A DNA stretch of 37,476 nucleotides, from NCBI GenBank assembly GCA_002470135.1, contig DKNC01000045.1, positions 30,428-67,903 of the forward strand, given 5' to 3'. This DNA is from Actinobacteria bacterium UBA7398. GTDB lineage: Bacteria > Actinomycetota > Actinomycetes > Nanopelagicales > Nanopelagicaceae. The notes beneath the pieces are model-generated. The model worked only from the letters and a program-made list of their open reading frames with translations. It was not told the origin of the DNA and did not search any database. Made by a program: the position numbers and the translations under genes. Of the stretch, positions 7,196 through 15,246 are shown piece by piece (position 1 is the first letter of the stretch; each line of letters begins with the position of its first letter).

Positions 7196-7897
7196 ATGGC
7201 AACTTCATCATTTGATAAACCGGCAAGTAAAGCGCGCGAATTCATCAGCCCTAGCGATTTAACTTTCTCTTGGGATGGTTGTCATCGTTGCCTCTGGCTT
7301 AATTACAACCACGGTGTTAAAGCGCCACTCTTCATGCCACTTGTTGGCGAACTCTCTGCAATGCAAGAAGCCCACTTCGATGCAGTTACATCTGCTCTGG
7401 TAACTCCGGCATTGCCAAGCGGAAAAGTTCATAGCCGTGGTGGTTGGGTTAAATCAACGCCAATCGTTGTAAATGGCTCGGCTTCACCTTATGCAGTGCG
7501 TGGAAAATATGACCTACTTATGGAATTTGATGATGGCACGTGGGGCGTTATCGATTGCAAATTTCAAGGACGCGATAGCGATAAAAGTGATTTCTACTCG
7601 CCACAACTTGAGGCGTATGCGTATTCCCTTGAGAATCCCGCATCGGGTCCAGCAAAAAAAGTTTCGGTACTTGGATTACTTGTTTGGTCACCAGTATCCC
7701 CCGTTGGCGATCCAGTAGCTGGATACTCGCTGAAACTTAAGAGTTCTTGGCGTCCGATTGAACGGAACCCAAAATCATTAGAACGGCGCTTAACCGAGTT
7801 TATAATGGTTATTTCTGGCCCAACTCCGGAGCGAGATTCTGGTTGCGAACAATGCCGTTATATTTCCAAACGCCGCGAAATTTTCGGCGGCGAATAA
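7196..7897 (+). CDS. PD-(D/E)XK nuclease-like protein with four cysteines (Cas4/RecB-like)
   Basis: 233 aa. The centre reads RGKYDLLMEF, GTWGVIDCKF and, after a gap, QLEAYAYSLE. This gives the core of a PD-(D/E)XK nuclease: Asp106, Asp120-Cys-Lys122, and the QxxxY motif (Gln137, Tyr141) that marks the RecB/Cas4/AddB branch. Two cysteine pairs bracket the fold: Cys29/Cys32 (CHRC) and Cys217/Cys220 (CEQC). In Cas4 and AddB, four such cysteines hold a 4Fe-4S cluster; a similar cluster, or zinc, is likely here. No cas genes or helicase are near. A role in DNA repair or end processing is inference. Start ATG 7196 lacks an SD. It converges on plsC with 1 nt between stops. Confidence 0.75.
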   Translation: MATSSFDKPASKAREFISPSDLTFSWDGCHRCLWLNYNHGVKAPLFMPLVGELSAMQEAHFDAVTSALVTPALPSGKVHSRGGWVKSTPIVVNGSASPYAVRGKYDLLMEFDDGTWGVIDCKFQGRDSDKSDFYSPQLEAYAYSLENPASGPAKKVSVLGLLVWSPVSPVGDPVAGYSLKLKSSWRPIERNPKSLERRLTEFIMVISGPTPERDSGCEQCRYISKRREIFGGE

Positions 7898-7898
7898 T

Positions 7899-8648
7899 TT
7901 AATCCTCTTCTACTTCATCACTCATCTCGGTCTTACGCTTAGTTGCGTACATCTCTACATATTCCTGACCAGAAAGCGCTTGAATCGTATTCATGATTCG
8001 ATCGGTAACTTCACGCAAAACTTTTTGGTCTGTTGGATCACCATAGTTTTCAAAGTAGAGCGGTTCTCCAAAAATCATCTCCACCCGACGAACTTTCGGC
8101 ACTACTTGACCGGTAGGTTGAATCTCGGCGGTATTAAACATTGCTACCGGAATAACGGGCGCACCAGATTCAATAGCTAACCGTGCAATTCCAGTTCTGC
8201 CTTTATAAAGACGGCCATCGGGCGAACGCGTTCCTTCAGGATAAATTCCAATGCAATCGCCGCGCTCCAAGACTCTAAGCCCGGTAATAATTGCCGCTTC
8301 ACTTGCGCGACCACCAGAACGATCGACCGGAACTTGTCCTAGCGCGATGAAAGTAATCTTCTTTATGAACCCTTTGAGCCCAGGGGAAGTGAAATATTCG
8401 CTCTTAGCCAAGAAGGTAACTTTCCGTGGAACTACTAGCGGCATAAATATCGAATCGCTAAACGAAAGATGGTTTGAAGCGATGATCAATGGCCCGAGAT
8501 GGGGAACATTTCTTAACCCTTTAACTTTAGGTCTAAACAATCCCATCAGGATTGGCGAGAGAAACGCTTTCAAAAGCGCATAGGCCACATTTTCACCTTG
8601 CACTACTTCAAGCTTCTTTCGGAAGCTGTGCTTCTTTCGCATCGCCAT
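7899..8648 (-). CDS. plsC: 1-acyl-sn-glycerol-3-phosphate acyltransferase (PlsC family)
   Basis: 249 aa. Adds an acyl chain to lysophosphatidic acid to make phosphatidic acid at the membrane. Acyltransferase blocks are all present: NHLSFSD with His60 and Asp65 (HX4D), VPVDRSGG near 106-112, and YPEGTRSPDG (135-144). The N-terminus is basic and amphipathic, and the C-terminus ends in an acidic tail (SDEVEED). It sits at the edge of a block resembling M. tuberculosis Rv2182c-Rv2190c, where Rv2182c is the matching acyltransferase. Another ATG two codons in (8642) could also be the start; neither has a strong SD. Confidence 0.9.
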   Translation of the reverse strand: MAMRKKHSFRKKLEVVQGENVAYALLKAFLSPILMGLFRPKVKGLRNVPHLGPLIIASNHLSFSDSIFMPLVVPRKVTFLAKSEYFTSPGLKGFIKKITFIALGQVPVDRSGGRASEAAIITGLRVLERGDCIGIYPEGTRSPDGRLYKGRTGIARLAIESGAPVIPVAMFNTAEIQPTGQVVPKVRRVEMIFGEPLYFENYGDPTDQKVLREVTDRIMNTIQALSGQEYVEMYATKRKTEMSDEVEED

Positions 8649-8696
8649 AGGGTCTTAATTTAGGGCTAATCCATAGTGATATGACACCATCTGAGC

Positions 8697-9866
8697 GTGA
8701 GCGATATCCCAAACTCAGCTGGATTCGAACTTTCGGGCGGGAAAATTGGGGTTTTAGTTATTCATGGCTTTGGCGGATCACCGGTTTCGGTTCGGCCATG
8801 GGCAGAATCTTTTCAACAATCGGGTTACACCGTTTCAGTGCCACGACTTCCCGGGCATGGCACAAATTGGGAAGATTTAAATTTAACAACAGCCGCAGAT
8901 TGGTTTAGCGAGGTCGAGAAAAGTTTCGTAGAACTTCGCAGTAAAAGTGATCGAGTTTTTGTGGCAGGTTTTTCGAATGGTGGTGCGCTCGCACTAAGGC
9001 TCGCCCAAATTCGTAGCGCTGAGATTGAAGGTTTAATTTTATTGAACCCGATAATTCATGACCGCCGATTATTTATGAAGTTACTACCAATAATTCGTTT
9101 TCTTAGGCCATCTATAAAATCTGGACCGTCAGATATTGCTAAACCAAATCCACCGGTACACAGTTATAGAACAACAGCAATGCACGCACTTTACTCAGCT
9201 AGAAAATTTTGGCGGATCGCGGAACGAGACCTTTATTTAATTGATTTACCGCTAATGATTGGTTACTCCATTAATGATCATGTGGTCGATCCCGAAAATG
9301 CCGATACTATAATTGATAATGTAATGTCGGTCGATATCCGTGAAATCATTTTTGAGAAATCATTTCACAATGTTTCACTTGATTATGAATCTGAAATATT
9401 AAACGAAGAATCAAACCAATTCATTCTTGATGTCTTAACGGGCGAGCTGGCCCGAGGCAGTTATGAATATGGTGATGAAGATGGTAATGAATACGGCGAT
9501 GAAGACGAGCGTGAGTTAATCGATGCTGAATTTAATGCCATCGTTTCTGGGTTATCTCTCGACGAATCTGCCCCCACAACATATCTCGATGAATTAGATA
9601 GCTCGGCGAAAGTAGAATCACATATCGAGCGCAATATGTATGCAACTCCAAACCGGTTACCAAAATTTAAGAAGAATCAGCGAATCGCAATAGCCGCGTT
9701 AATCGCCGGACCGATTTATCTAATTAGTTATCTAGCCACAGATTTTGATCCATTTGGTTTAGGTACATGGCCAGGAGTCTTAGCGGTATTGGGCGGCGGG
9801 GTAACGCTATTTACCCAAATGGAACATCGTGAAATCGACGAAAGTGATGATGGCGCAATTCTGTGA
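8697..9866 (+). CDS. Alpha/beta hydrolase with acidic linker and C-terminal membrane hairpin
   Basis: 389 aa. Residues 1-250 are an alpha/beta hydrolase like Est30-type carboxylesterases or monoacylglycerol lipases: oxyanion region VIHGFGGSP (21-29), LPGHGTNW, nucleophile Ser93 in GFSNGG, probable acid Asp194 or Asp198, and His224 in SFHNVSLD. After this comes a strongly acidic stretch with a repeated EYGDED unit (about 257-270), then two hydrophobic helices (about 329-347 and 356-374) and the ending DESDDGAIL. That tail recalls small actinobacterial membrane proteins ending DDGAVV, so it may be a fusion; this is from memory. Start GTG has no SD. It overlaps the next gene by 4 nt (GTGA). Confidence 0.8.
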   Translation: MSDIPNSAGFELSGGKIGVLVIHGFGGSPVSVRPWAESFQQSGYTVSVPRLPGHGTNWEDLNLTTAADWFSEVEKSFVELRSKSDRVFVAGFSNGGALALRLAQIRSAEIEGLILLNPIIHDRRLFMKLLPIIRFLRPSIKSGPSDIAKPNPPVHSYRTTAMHALYSARKFWRIAERDLYLIDLPLMIGYSINDHVVDPENADTIIDNVMSVDIREIIFEKSFHNVSLDYESEILNEESNQFILDVLTGELARGSYEYGDEDGNEYGDEDERELIDAEFNAIVSGLSLDESAPTTYLDELDSSAKVESHIERNMYATPNRLPKFKKNQRIAIAALIAGPIYLISYLATDFDPFGLGTWPGVLAVLGGGVTLFTQMEHREIDESDDGAIL

Positions 9867-10846
9867 ATAAACCATTTAGATGGGGCGTAATTAGCACCGG
9901 TGGAATAGCTCGAACTTTCGCAACTGATTTAAAATATTTGAGCGATCAAGTAGTACATGCAGTTGGTTCGCGCAATATTGAAAATGCAACTAATTTTGGA
10001 AATGAATTTAATGCAAAAGCTTATGGATCTTACGAAGAACTAGTTAATGATCCAGATATCGATGCCGTATATATCGCTACTCCCCACCAACTCCATTTCG
10101 CTAACACGATCATGGCGCTAAGCGCTGGAAAGCCAGTTCTCTGCGAGAAGCCATTCGCAATCACATCCAATCAGGCAGGTGAAATGATTTCATTGGCAAA
10201 GGAGAAGAATTTGATGCTGATGGAAGCGATGTGGACTCGATTTCTTCCGCACATTACTAAAGTACGAGAGATATTGCGTTCTGGAATATTGGGAGAAATT
10301 AGAACAGTTTCAGCAGATCATGGCCAATGGTTTGCAAATGACCCAGCATTTAGACTATTTAATCCAAATTTGGCAGGCGGCGCTCTTTTAGATCTGGCAA
10401 TCTACCCAATCTCTTTTGCGCATTTAATTCTCGGGGTCCCAGAAGAGATAATCTCGTCATCATTGCCGGCTTTCACTGGAGTAGATGGACAAACTTCTGC
10501 TTTATTTAATTATGCAAACGGCGCCCAAGCAATCATTAATTCTTCACTTTTTGCAGCCACCCCATGCCGGGCATTGGTATCTGGCACTTTGGGTTGGTTA
10601 GAAATTGACCGAACTTTTTACGCTCCTACTTCGATGAGAACAGTGATTAGAAAAGGTGAAACAACTGAATATCCGCGCAATTACATTGGTGTAGGTCATC
10701 GTGAGCAGGCAGTTGAATTTGCAAGGTGCGTAAATGCTGGATTAACTGAGTCACCACTTCTCACTCTCAATGAAACTTATGAAATCATGAAGTCGGTAAC
10801 AACTATTAAAAATCAAATTGGGCTTAAATATCCTTTTGAAGTTTAG
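9863..10846 (+). CDS. Gfo/Idh/MocA-family NAD(P)-dependent oxidoreductase
   Basis: 327 aa. N-terminal Rossmann domain with GVISTGGIARTFA (8-20), the family CEKPF motif (Glu95-Lys96-Pro97) and the phrase EAMWTRFLP, which is typical of the dihydrodiol dehydrogenase/D-xylose dehydrogenase-like subgroup. The C-terminal half supplies the sugar-binding sheet. It probably oxidises or reduces a sugar or cyclitol; the exact substrate cannot be told. Starts with GTG overlapping the hydrolase stop, so the two are coupled. It converges on glk, with the two stop codons sharing TTAG at 10843-10846. Confidence 0.9.
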   Translation: MNKPFRWGVISTGGIARTFATDLKYLSDQVVHAVGSRNIENATNFGNEFNAKAYGSYEELVNDPDIDAVYIATPHQLHFANTIMALSAGKPVLCEKPFAITSNQAGEMISLAKEKNLMLMEAMWTRFLPHITKVREILRSGILGEIRTVSADHGQWFANDPAFRLFNPNLAGGALLDLAIYPISFAHLILGVPEEIISSSLPAFTGVDGQTSALFNYANGAQAIINSSLFAATPCRALVSGTLGWLEIDRTFYAPTSMRTVIRKGETTEYPRNYIGVGHREQAVEFARCVNAGLTESPLLTLNETYEIMKSVTTIKNQIGLKYPFEV

Positions 10847-11790
10847 TTTCTAGCTAAATCTGCCACTCCCACCAAGCCCGCATCGTTTCCTAAAGTTGCC
10901 GCGATAATTCTCGGATACGGGTGTTTTCCATTAAATGGCATATAACGATCCATATATTCACGCGTAGGTTCGAGCAATATCTCGCCAGCTTCAATTACGC
11001 CACCTCCGATAATTACGCAAGCTGGGTCTAGTAAAACTGAGAGCGTTGCGATACCCGCGCCTAACCATTGGGCTGTGGTGTTGAATGCAGCAAGCGCAAC
11101 CGGGTCGCCTTTCTCTGCCGCTTTAGTGATGTGATGTCCAGTTAATCCTGCAATTGTGCCATCGCCAAGTGAAAGTAAATTCTTAGCTAAATCTGGTGAA
11201 GCGCTAATTGCTTCGCGTGCATGTCGCAATAACGCATTGCCAGATGCATATTGTTCAAAGCATCCTCTCGCACCGCAACCACATAAGTGGCCTTCTGGTA
11301 CTACTCGCATATGTCCAATCTCTGCGGCGATTCCAAAAGCTCCGGTGATTAATTTTCCGTTTATAACAAATCCGCCGCCAAGACCGGTTCCAATAGTTAA
11401 TAGCGCAAGATTCTCTTCACCCTTACCAGCCCCGAACTTAAACTCTCCCCATGCCGCGCAATTTGCATCATTTTCCAAAACTACTCTTGCGCCAATTTTG
11501 GTTTCAAGTTGTGAAACTAATGGCACGTTATTCCAATTTGCAATGTTTGAAGTTGCAAGTAAAGTTTTGCGATCTGCCGAAATAAATCCAGCAGCCGAAA
11601 CTCCAACTGCTGCAACTTTATGTTTTTTAGATAGCTCGATCGCTACATCAGCAATAACTTGAGTTAAATCCGCGCCACCTTGAATTGGGGTATCGCGTCG
11701 ACTCTGTTCAATAATCTTTCCAGAAGAATCAACCACCCCGCCAAGCACTTTCGTGCCGCCAACATCAACACCGATAGTCAGTGCAGACAT
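10843..11790 (-). CDS. glk: ROK-family glucokinase
   Basis: 315 aa, usual size for actinobacterial glucokinase, which phosphorylates glucose with ATP. Motifs: phosphate loop DVGGTK (9-14), LENDANCAAWGE with the catalytic Asp (108), GTGLGGG, EIGH with His160, and the ROK zinc site CGCGARGC (Cys170, Cys172, Cys177). Another sugar kinase of the ROK family is possible, but the GNALLRHAR and DLARN-like ends match glucokinase. It follows the SRPBCC gene with no gap, so both are one transcript. Confidence 0.92.
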   Translation of the reverse strand: MSALTIGVDVGGTKVLGGVVDSSGKIIEQSRRDTPIQGGADLTQVIADVAIELSKKHKVAAVGVSAAGFISADRKTLLATSNIANWNNVPLVSQLETKIGARVVLENDANCAAWGEFKFGAGKGEENLALLTIGTGLGGGFVINGKLITGAFGIAAEIGHMRVVPEGHLCGCGARGCFEQYASGNALLRHAREAISASPDLAKNLLSLGDGTIAGLTGHHITKAAEKGDPVALAAFNTTAQWLGAGIATLSVLLDPACVIIGGGVIEAGEILLEPTREYMDRYMPFNGKHPYPRIIAATLGNDAGLVGVADLARN

Positions 11791-12228
11791 TTACGCTTCT
11801 GCGCGTTTTTTCAATTGAGAGAGTGCGAGGTCCACAGTTGATTGCTCGGTCTTCTTTCGCATCATCTCTGGAACTGGCATGGAAACTTTTACGACTAATT
11901 CATAAGTGACATCAGTTGTGTCATCGCCATTATCTGAAATCAAATAAGAGCCAGCCATCTCGGTTAATAGGTCTGCCTCTTCAAGCGCGAAACTGAGAGA
12001 TTCTGGTGCTTTGCTCCAATCGTAAGAAAGGGTTACGCGGTCCTTCATTACTCCCGCATCGATCACCATGGTTACCTTCGTTAGGCGACCATCGCTGCCG
12101 GTTTCATCTGGAGTCACAGATTTGATGGTGGTGGTCCAACTTGGATACCCCGCTAAATCAAATAGCAGCTCTCGGACTGTCGCCGCTGGCGCTTCAATTG
12201 TTACCTTAGATTTCGATGCTTCGCTCAT
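11791..12228 (-). CDS. SRPBCC (START-like) family protein
   Basis: 145-aa single-domain protein of the polyketide cyclase/dehydrase-like helix-grip fold. Visible: IEAPAATVRELLFDLAGYPSWTTTIKSV at the start, VTLSYDW in the middle, DVTYELVVKVSMPVPEMM near the end. Such proteins bind hydrophobic ligands. The same neighbour of fadD15 exists in M. tuberculosis (Rv2185c), which hints at a lipid or acyl-chain role, but no reaction is known. Divergent from fadD15, with 45 nt between starts, and directly followed by glk. Confidence 0.85.
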   Translation of the reverse strand: MSEASKSKVTIEAPAATVRELLFDLAGYPSWTTTIKSVTPDETGSDGRLTKVTMVIDAGVMKDRVTLSYDWSKAPESLSFALEEADLLTEMAGSYLISDNGDDTTDVTYELVVKVSMPVPEMMRKKTEQSTVDLALSQLKKRAEA

Positions 12229-12273
12229 GCGAGAAGTTTACCTCTCCCCATTCTCGGAAATGACCGCTACCTT

Positions 12274-14067
12274 ATGAGCATGAATGAATACTCAGTCAAG
12301 ACCATGGAGCCAGTTCCAAGTACTGGAAATCTCACAAACCTAGTGTCGGATCGAGCGCGTTTTGAACCAACTCGCACCATGCTCTCACGTCCATTAGGTG
12401 AAGGTTGGCAGAAAGTTTCCGCCAGTGAGTTTGATGAAGAAGTTAGGGCTACCGCTAAAGGTTTGATCGCTGCTGGAATTCAGATTGGCGACCGCGTAGC
12501 AATCATGGCCCGCACTCGGTATGAGTGGACCATTTTAGATTTTGCAATTTGGTACGCAGGCGCTGTCGTAGTTCCAGTTTACGAAACCTCTTCGGCAGAA
12601 CAAATCGATTGGATTCTAACTGACTCAAGTTCGGTCGCCATTATTGTAGAGACACCGACGCATAAAGAAGCTGTCGAATCCGTAAGCAAGCCAACTTTAA
12701 AAAATATCTGGACCATGACCGACAATGTGCTTTCGCAATTAGCAAAACTAGGTGAAAACGTTGCTGATGCTGAAATTGAAGCACGTCGAAACGCGTTAAC
12801 GCCAGAAACACTTGCAACTTTGATTTACACATCTGGTACAACCGGAAAACCTAAGGGTGTCCAATTAACGCATGGCAATTTCATATCGGAGTGTGGAAAC
12901 GTAGTTGCAGGCGCTAGTGATTTATTTCTAAAACCAGGGGGATCTACGCTGTTGTTCCTGCCAGTTGCGCATGTATTCGGCAGAATGGTTGAGATCGGCG
13001 CGATTAGAGCTGGATTACATTTGGCACATTGCAGTGATCCAGTTGGTAAATTAATTCCAGATTTAACTTCCTTTAAACCAACATTCGTACTTGCTGTTCC
13101 TAGAATTTTTGAAAAAGTTTACAACGGCGCCGAAGCTAAAGCGGAAGCGGGCGGTAAAGGCGATATTTTCCGTAAAGCCGCAGCTGTCGCTGTCGCATTT
13201 AGCGAAGGTCTCGATTCCGGAAAAATCTCGGTAGCGCTCCGCATTAAACATGCGCTCTTTGACAAGTTAGTTTATTCAAAAATTCGCGCCACCCTCGGTG
13301 GTCGAGTTGAAGCAGCGATTTCCGGTGGTGCGCCTCTCGGTGCGCGGTTAGGACATTTCTATCGCGGCGCTGGAATTCGCGTATTAGAAGGTTACGGATT
13401 AACCGAAACTACTGCTGGTGCAACCCTTAATTTAACTTCGGCTCATCGAGTAGGTTCAGTAGGAAGACCAGTACCAGGCACCACAATCAAAATTGATGAT
13501 GATGGTGAAGTATTAATCAAAGGCGCGATCGTAATGAAGGGTTACTGGCAAAACGATGCCGCTAATAAAGAATCACTTACAGCCGATGGCTTCTACCGTT
13601 CTGGAGATTTAGGTAAAATAGATAACGATGGCTTCCTTTCAATCGTAGGTAGAAAGAAAGAATTAATTGTTACCTCTGGCGGTAAAAATGTGGCACCTGC
13701 TGTGCTGGAAGATCGGCTTCGCGCCCATCCATTAGTAAGTCAATGTATGGTCGTAGGCGACAATCAGCCTTACATAGCAGCGCTAGTAACAATTGATCAA
13801 GATGCACTTAAAGCTTGGTCCGCTGCGAATAAGAAGACCGGTGCTTCGTTCGCTGAATTAACTAAAGATCCTGATTTGAATGCGGTTGTCCAAACTGCAG
13901 TTGACGAAGCGAATAAGGCGGTCAGTCGAGCTGAATCGATTAGAAAGTTCACTATCTTGCCGATTGATTTCACGTTAGCTGCTGGTCACCTAACTGCAAA
14001 ACTCTCGCTAAAACGACACGTTGTTGCAGAAGAGTTCGCAAAGGAGATTAACGAGTTATTTGCCTAA
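12274..14067 (+). CDS. fadD15: Long-chain acyl-CoA synthetase (FadD15 type)
   Basis: 597 aa, full length for the class. Activates fatty acids to acyl-CoA through an acyl-adenylate, with ATP and CoA. Core motifs: YTSGTTGKPKGV (185-196), GYGLTETTAG, the SGDLGKID hinge region and SGGKNVAP, where the adenylating-lysine region follows as VGRKKELIV. It feeds both beta-oxidation (fadA/fadB here) and lipid synthesis (plsC here). Synteny with SRPBCC upstream, and pimB and NlpC/P60 downstream, matches M. tuberculosis Rv2185c-Rv2190c, where Rv2187 is FadD15. Two start-like codons are close (12274 and 12280). Its end overlaps the histidine-kinase frame. Confidence 0.94.
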   Translation: MSMNEYSVKTMEPVPSTGNLTNLVSDRARFEPTRTMLSRPLGEGWQKVSASEFDEEVRATAKGLIAAGIQIGDRVAIMARTRYEWTILDFAIWYAGAVVVPVYETSSAEQIDWILTDSSSVAIIVETPTHKEAVESVSKPTLKNIWTMTDNVLSQLAKLGENVADAEIEARRNALTPETLATLIYTSGTTGKPKGVQLTHGNFISECGNVVAGASDLFLKPGGSTLLFLPVAHVFGRMVEIGAIRAGLHLAHCSDPVGKLIPDLTSFKPTFVLAVPRIFEKVYNGAEAKAEAGGKGDIFRKAAAVAVAFSEGLDSGKISVALRIKHALFDKLVYSKIRATLGGRVEAAISGGAPLGARLGHFYRGAGIRVLEGYGLTETTAGATLNLTSAHRVGSVGRPVPGTTIKIDDDGEVLIKGAIVMKGYWQNDAANKESLTADGFYRSGDLGKIDNDGFLSIVGRKKELIVTSGGKNVAPAVLEDRLRAHPLVSQCMVVGDNQPYIAALVTIDQDALKAWSAANKKTGASFAELTKDPDLNAVVQTAVDEANKAVSRAESIRKFTILPIDFTLAAGHLTAKLSLKRHVVAEEFAKEINELFA

Positions 14068-14632
14068 CGGCAGCGAAAAATTAAGAATTGCGCACGATCT
14101 TCATGACGGCGTCGTTCAAGATTTAGCTGCGCTTGGATATGCAATTGATTCGGTTATCGGTAATCCCAGTTTAACTCCCCAGTTGCGCTCCGAACTTAGA
14201 GAAATCCGCCTAGAAAGTTCGCGCATTACTGCTGCCTTTAGAAATGAAGTTCTGGCGCTCTTAGATGATCAGCCTGAAATATCAACTCTGATTAAAGATA
14301 AATTAGCAAAGTTTGGCATCGAATTTTACTTACCAGAACCACTCCCGCAATTCGCATCAAAAATGGATCGTCAAGTAAAAAAATTGATTTTAGAGATTGT
14401 AAATAACTGCATAGCGCATGCAAGCGCCACAAAATTTTCGCTTACATTTAAGGTACTCGAATCCGAGATTGAAATTACTTTGCAAGATGATGGAAAGGGC
14501 GGCGTAATTTCAAAGCCCGAGCATCTAGGCTTAAGCAGTATTGAAATCCGCGCGCTTGAACTTGGCGCTAGTATCGAAAGAGTCGATACACCCAAGGGAG
14601 TCACTTATATTTTATTAATTCCGGTTAATTAA
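14060..14632 (+). CDS. Sensorless histidine kinase (HisKA_3/NarX-DegS type)
   Basis: About 190 aa. It begins almost directly with the phospho-acceptor segment LRIAHDLHDGVVQDLAALGYAI (His15 in LHD), continues through a dimerisation helix pair, then a HATPase domain with N-box LILEIVNNCIAHA (Asn115/Asn116) and DDGKGG (143-148). There is no membrane helix, PAS or GAF domain, so the signal must come through another protein or the dimer region. The start is uncertain: TTG 14060 lies behind AAGGAG (14041-14046), 13 nt away, while TTG 14021 has no SD. Either start overlaps the end of fadD15. Its stop overlaps the response-regulator ATG (TAATG), so the pair is coupled. Confidence 0.82.
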   Translation: MPNGSEKLRIAHDLHDGVVQDLAALGYAIDSVIGNPSLTPQLRSELREIRLESSRITAAFRNEVLALLDDQPEISTLIKDKLAKFGIEFYLPEPLPQFASKMDRQVKKLILEIVNNCIAHASATKFSLTFKVLESEIEITLQDDGKGGVISKPEHLGLSSIEIRALELGASIERVDTPKGVTYILLIPVN

Positions 14633-15246
14633 TGATAACCGTCCTCGTAATTGATGACCACGCGATCGTCCGTGAAGGGCTAAAGCGTGCGATGACTCAA
14701 GATCCACAAGTGAAAATAGTTGGCGAAGCAGCCTCAAAGCGCGAGGCATTCGCACAGATTGCCCACCATAACCCAGATGTAATCGTAGTTGATTTACATT
14801 TACCAGATGGTAGTGGCCTCGACATCATTAGGTGGGCTAGAAGTAATTCAAAAAAAATTGGAATCGTAGTTTTAACAATGTCCGACTTGCCAGAATACAT
14901 AGTCGCATCACTCGATGCCGGAGCAAGTGCTTTCGTCGAGAAAGTCGCACCGATTAGCGAAGTTACTGCAGCAATACACCATTCGCATAAAGCGCCACTT
15001 TCATTTACCACGCGCAGATTGGTAGATGTGTTAGCGGTGAAACGCAATCGCCATGGTTTAACCGGACGGGAAATTGAGGTGTTAGAGCTATTACCACTAG
15101 GTGAAACTGTTACAAATATGGCGGTCAATCTCTTTGTAAGCGAATCAACGATTAAGACACATCTGGCTGCTATCTATCGGAAATTCGGCGTTAATAATCG
15201 GATGCAAGCAATAAACGCGGGTCGTCGCAAAGGTTTACTTAAATAG
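14632..15246 (+). CDS. NarL/FixJ-type response regulator
   Basis: 204 aa. Receiver domain: acidic pair DDH at 9-10, phospho-acceptor Asp54 in VVDLHLPDG, switch Thr in VVLTMS, and Lys104 in FVEKVAP. Linker, then a LuxR HTH from about 139: LTGREIEVLELLPLG, TNMAVNLFVSESTIKTHLAAIYRKFGV. All key residues are intact, so it should be phosphorylated by the kinase encoded just upstream with a 1-nt overlap. Targets are unknown; the placement between fadD15 and pimB suggests control of lipid or envelope genes. Its 3' end overlaps pimB on the other strand by 12 nt. Confidence 0.93.
   Translation: MITVLVIDDHAIVREGLKRAMTQDPQVKIVGEAASKREAFAQIAHHNPDVIVVDLHLPDGSGLDIIRWARSNSKKIGIVVLTMSDLPEYIVASLDAGASAFVEKVAPISEVTAAIHHSHKAPLSFTTRRLVDVLAVKRNRHGLTGREIEVLELLPLGETVTNMAVNLFVSESTIKTHLAAIYRKFGVNNRMQAINAGRRKGLLK

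Noticed and set aside
7196..7897. Cas4 gene as a sign of a CRISPR locus
   Set aside because: No repeats, cas1/cas2 or other cas genes nearby.
9457..9510. Imperfect DNA direct repeat
   Set aside because: It simply encodes the repeated acidic EYGDED unit of the hydrolase linker; noted there.
11156..11662. 168-codon open frame on the plus strand
   Set aside because: It is the antisense shadow of glk, Pro/Ser-rich and without motifs, while glk has all ROK residues.
14697..15128. 143-codon open frame on the minus strand
   Set aside because: Antisense to the response regulator; low-complexity Ser/Thr composition, no recognisable domain.
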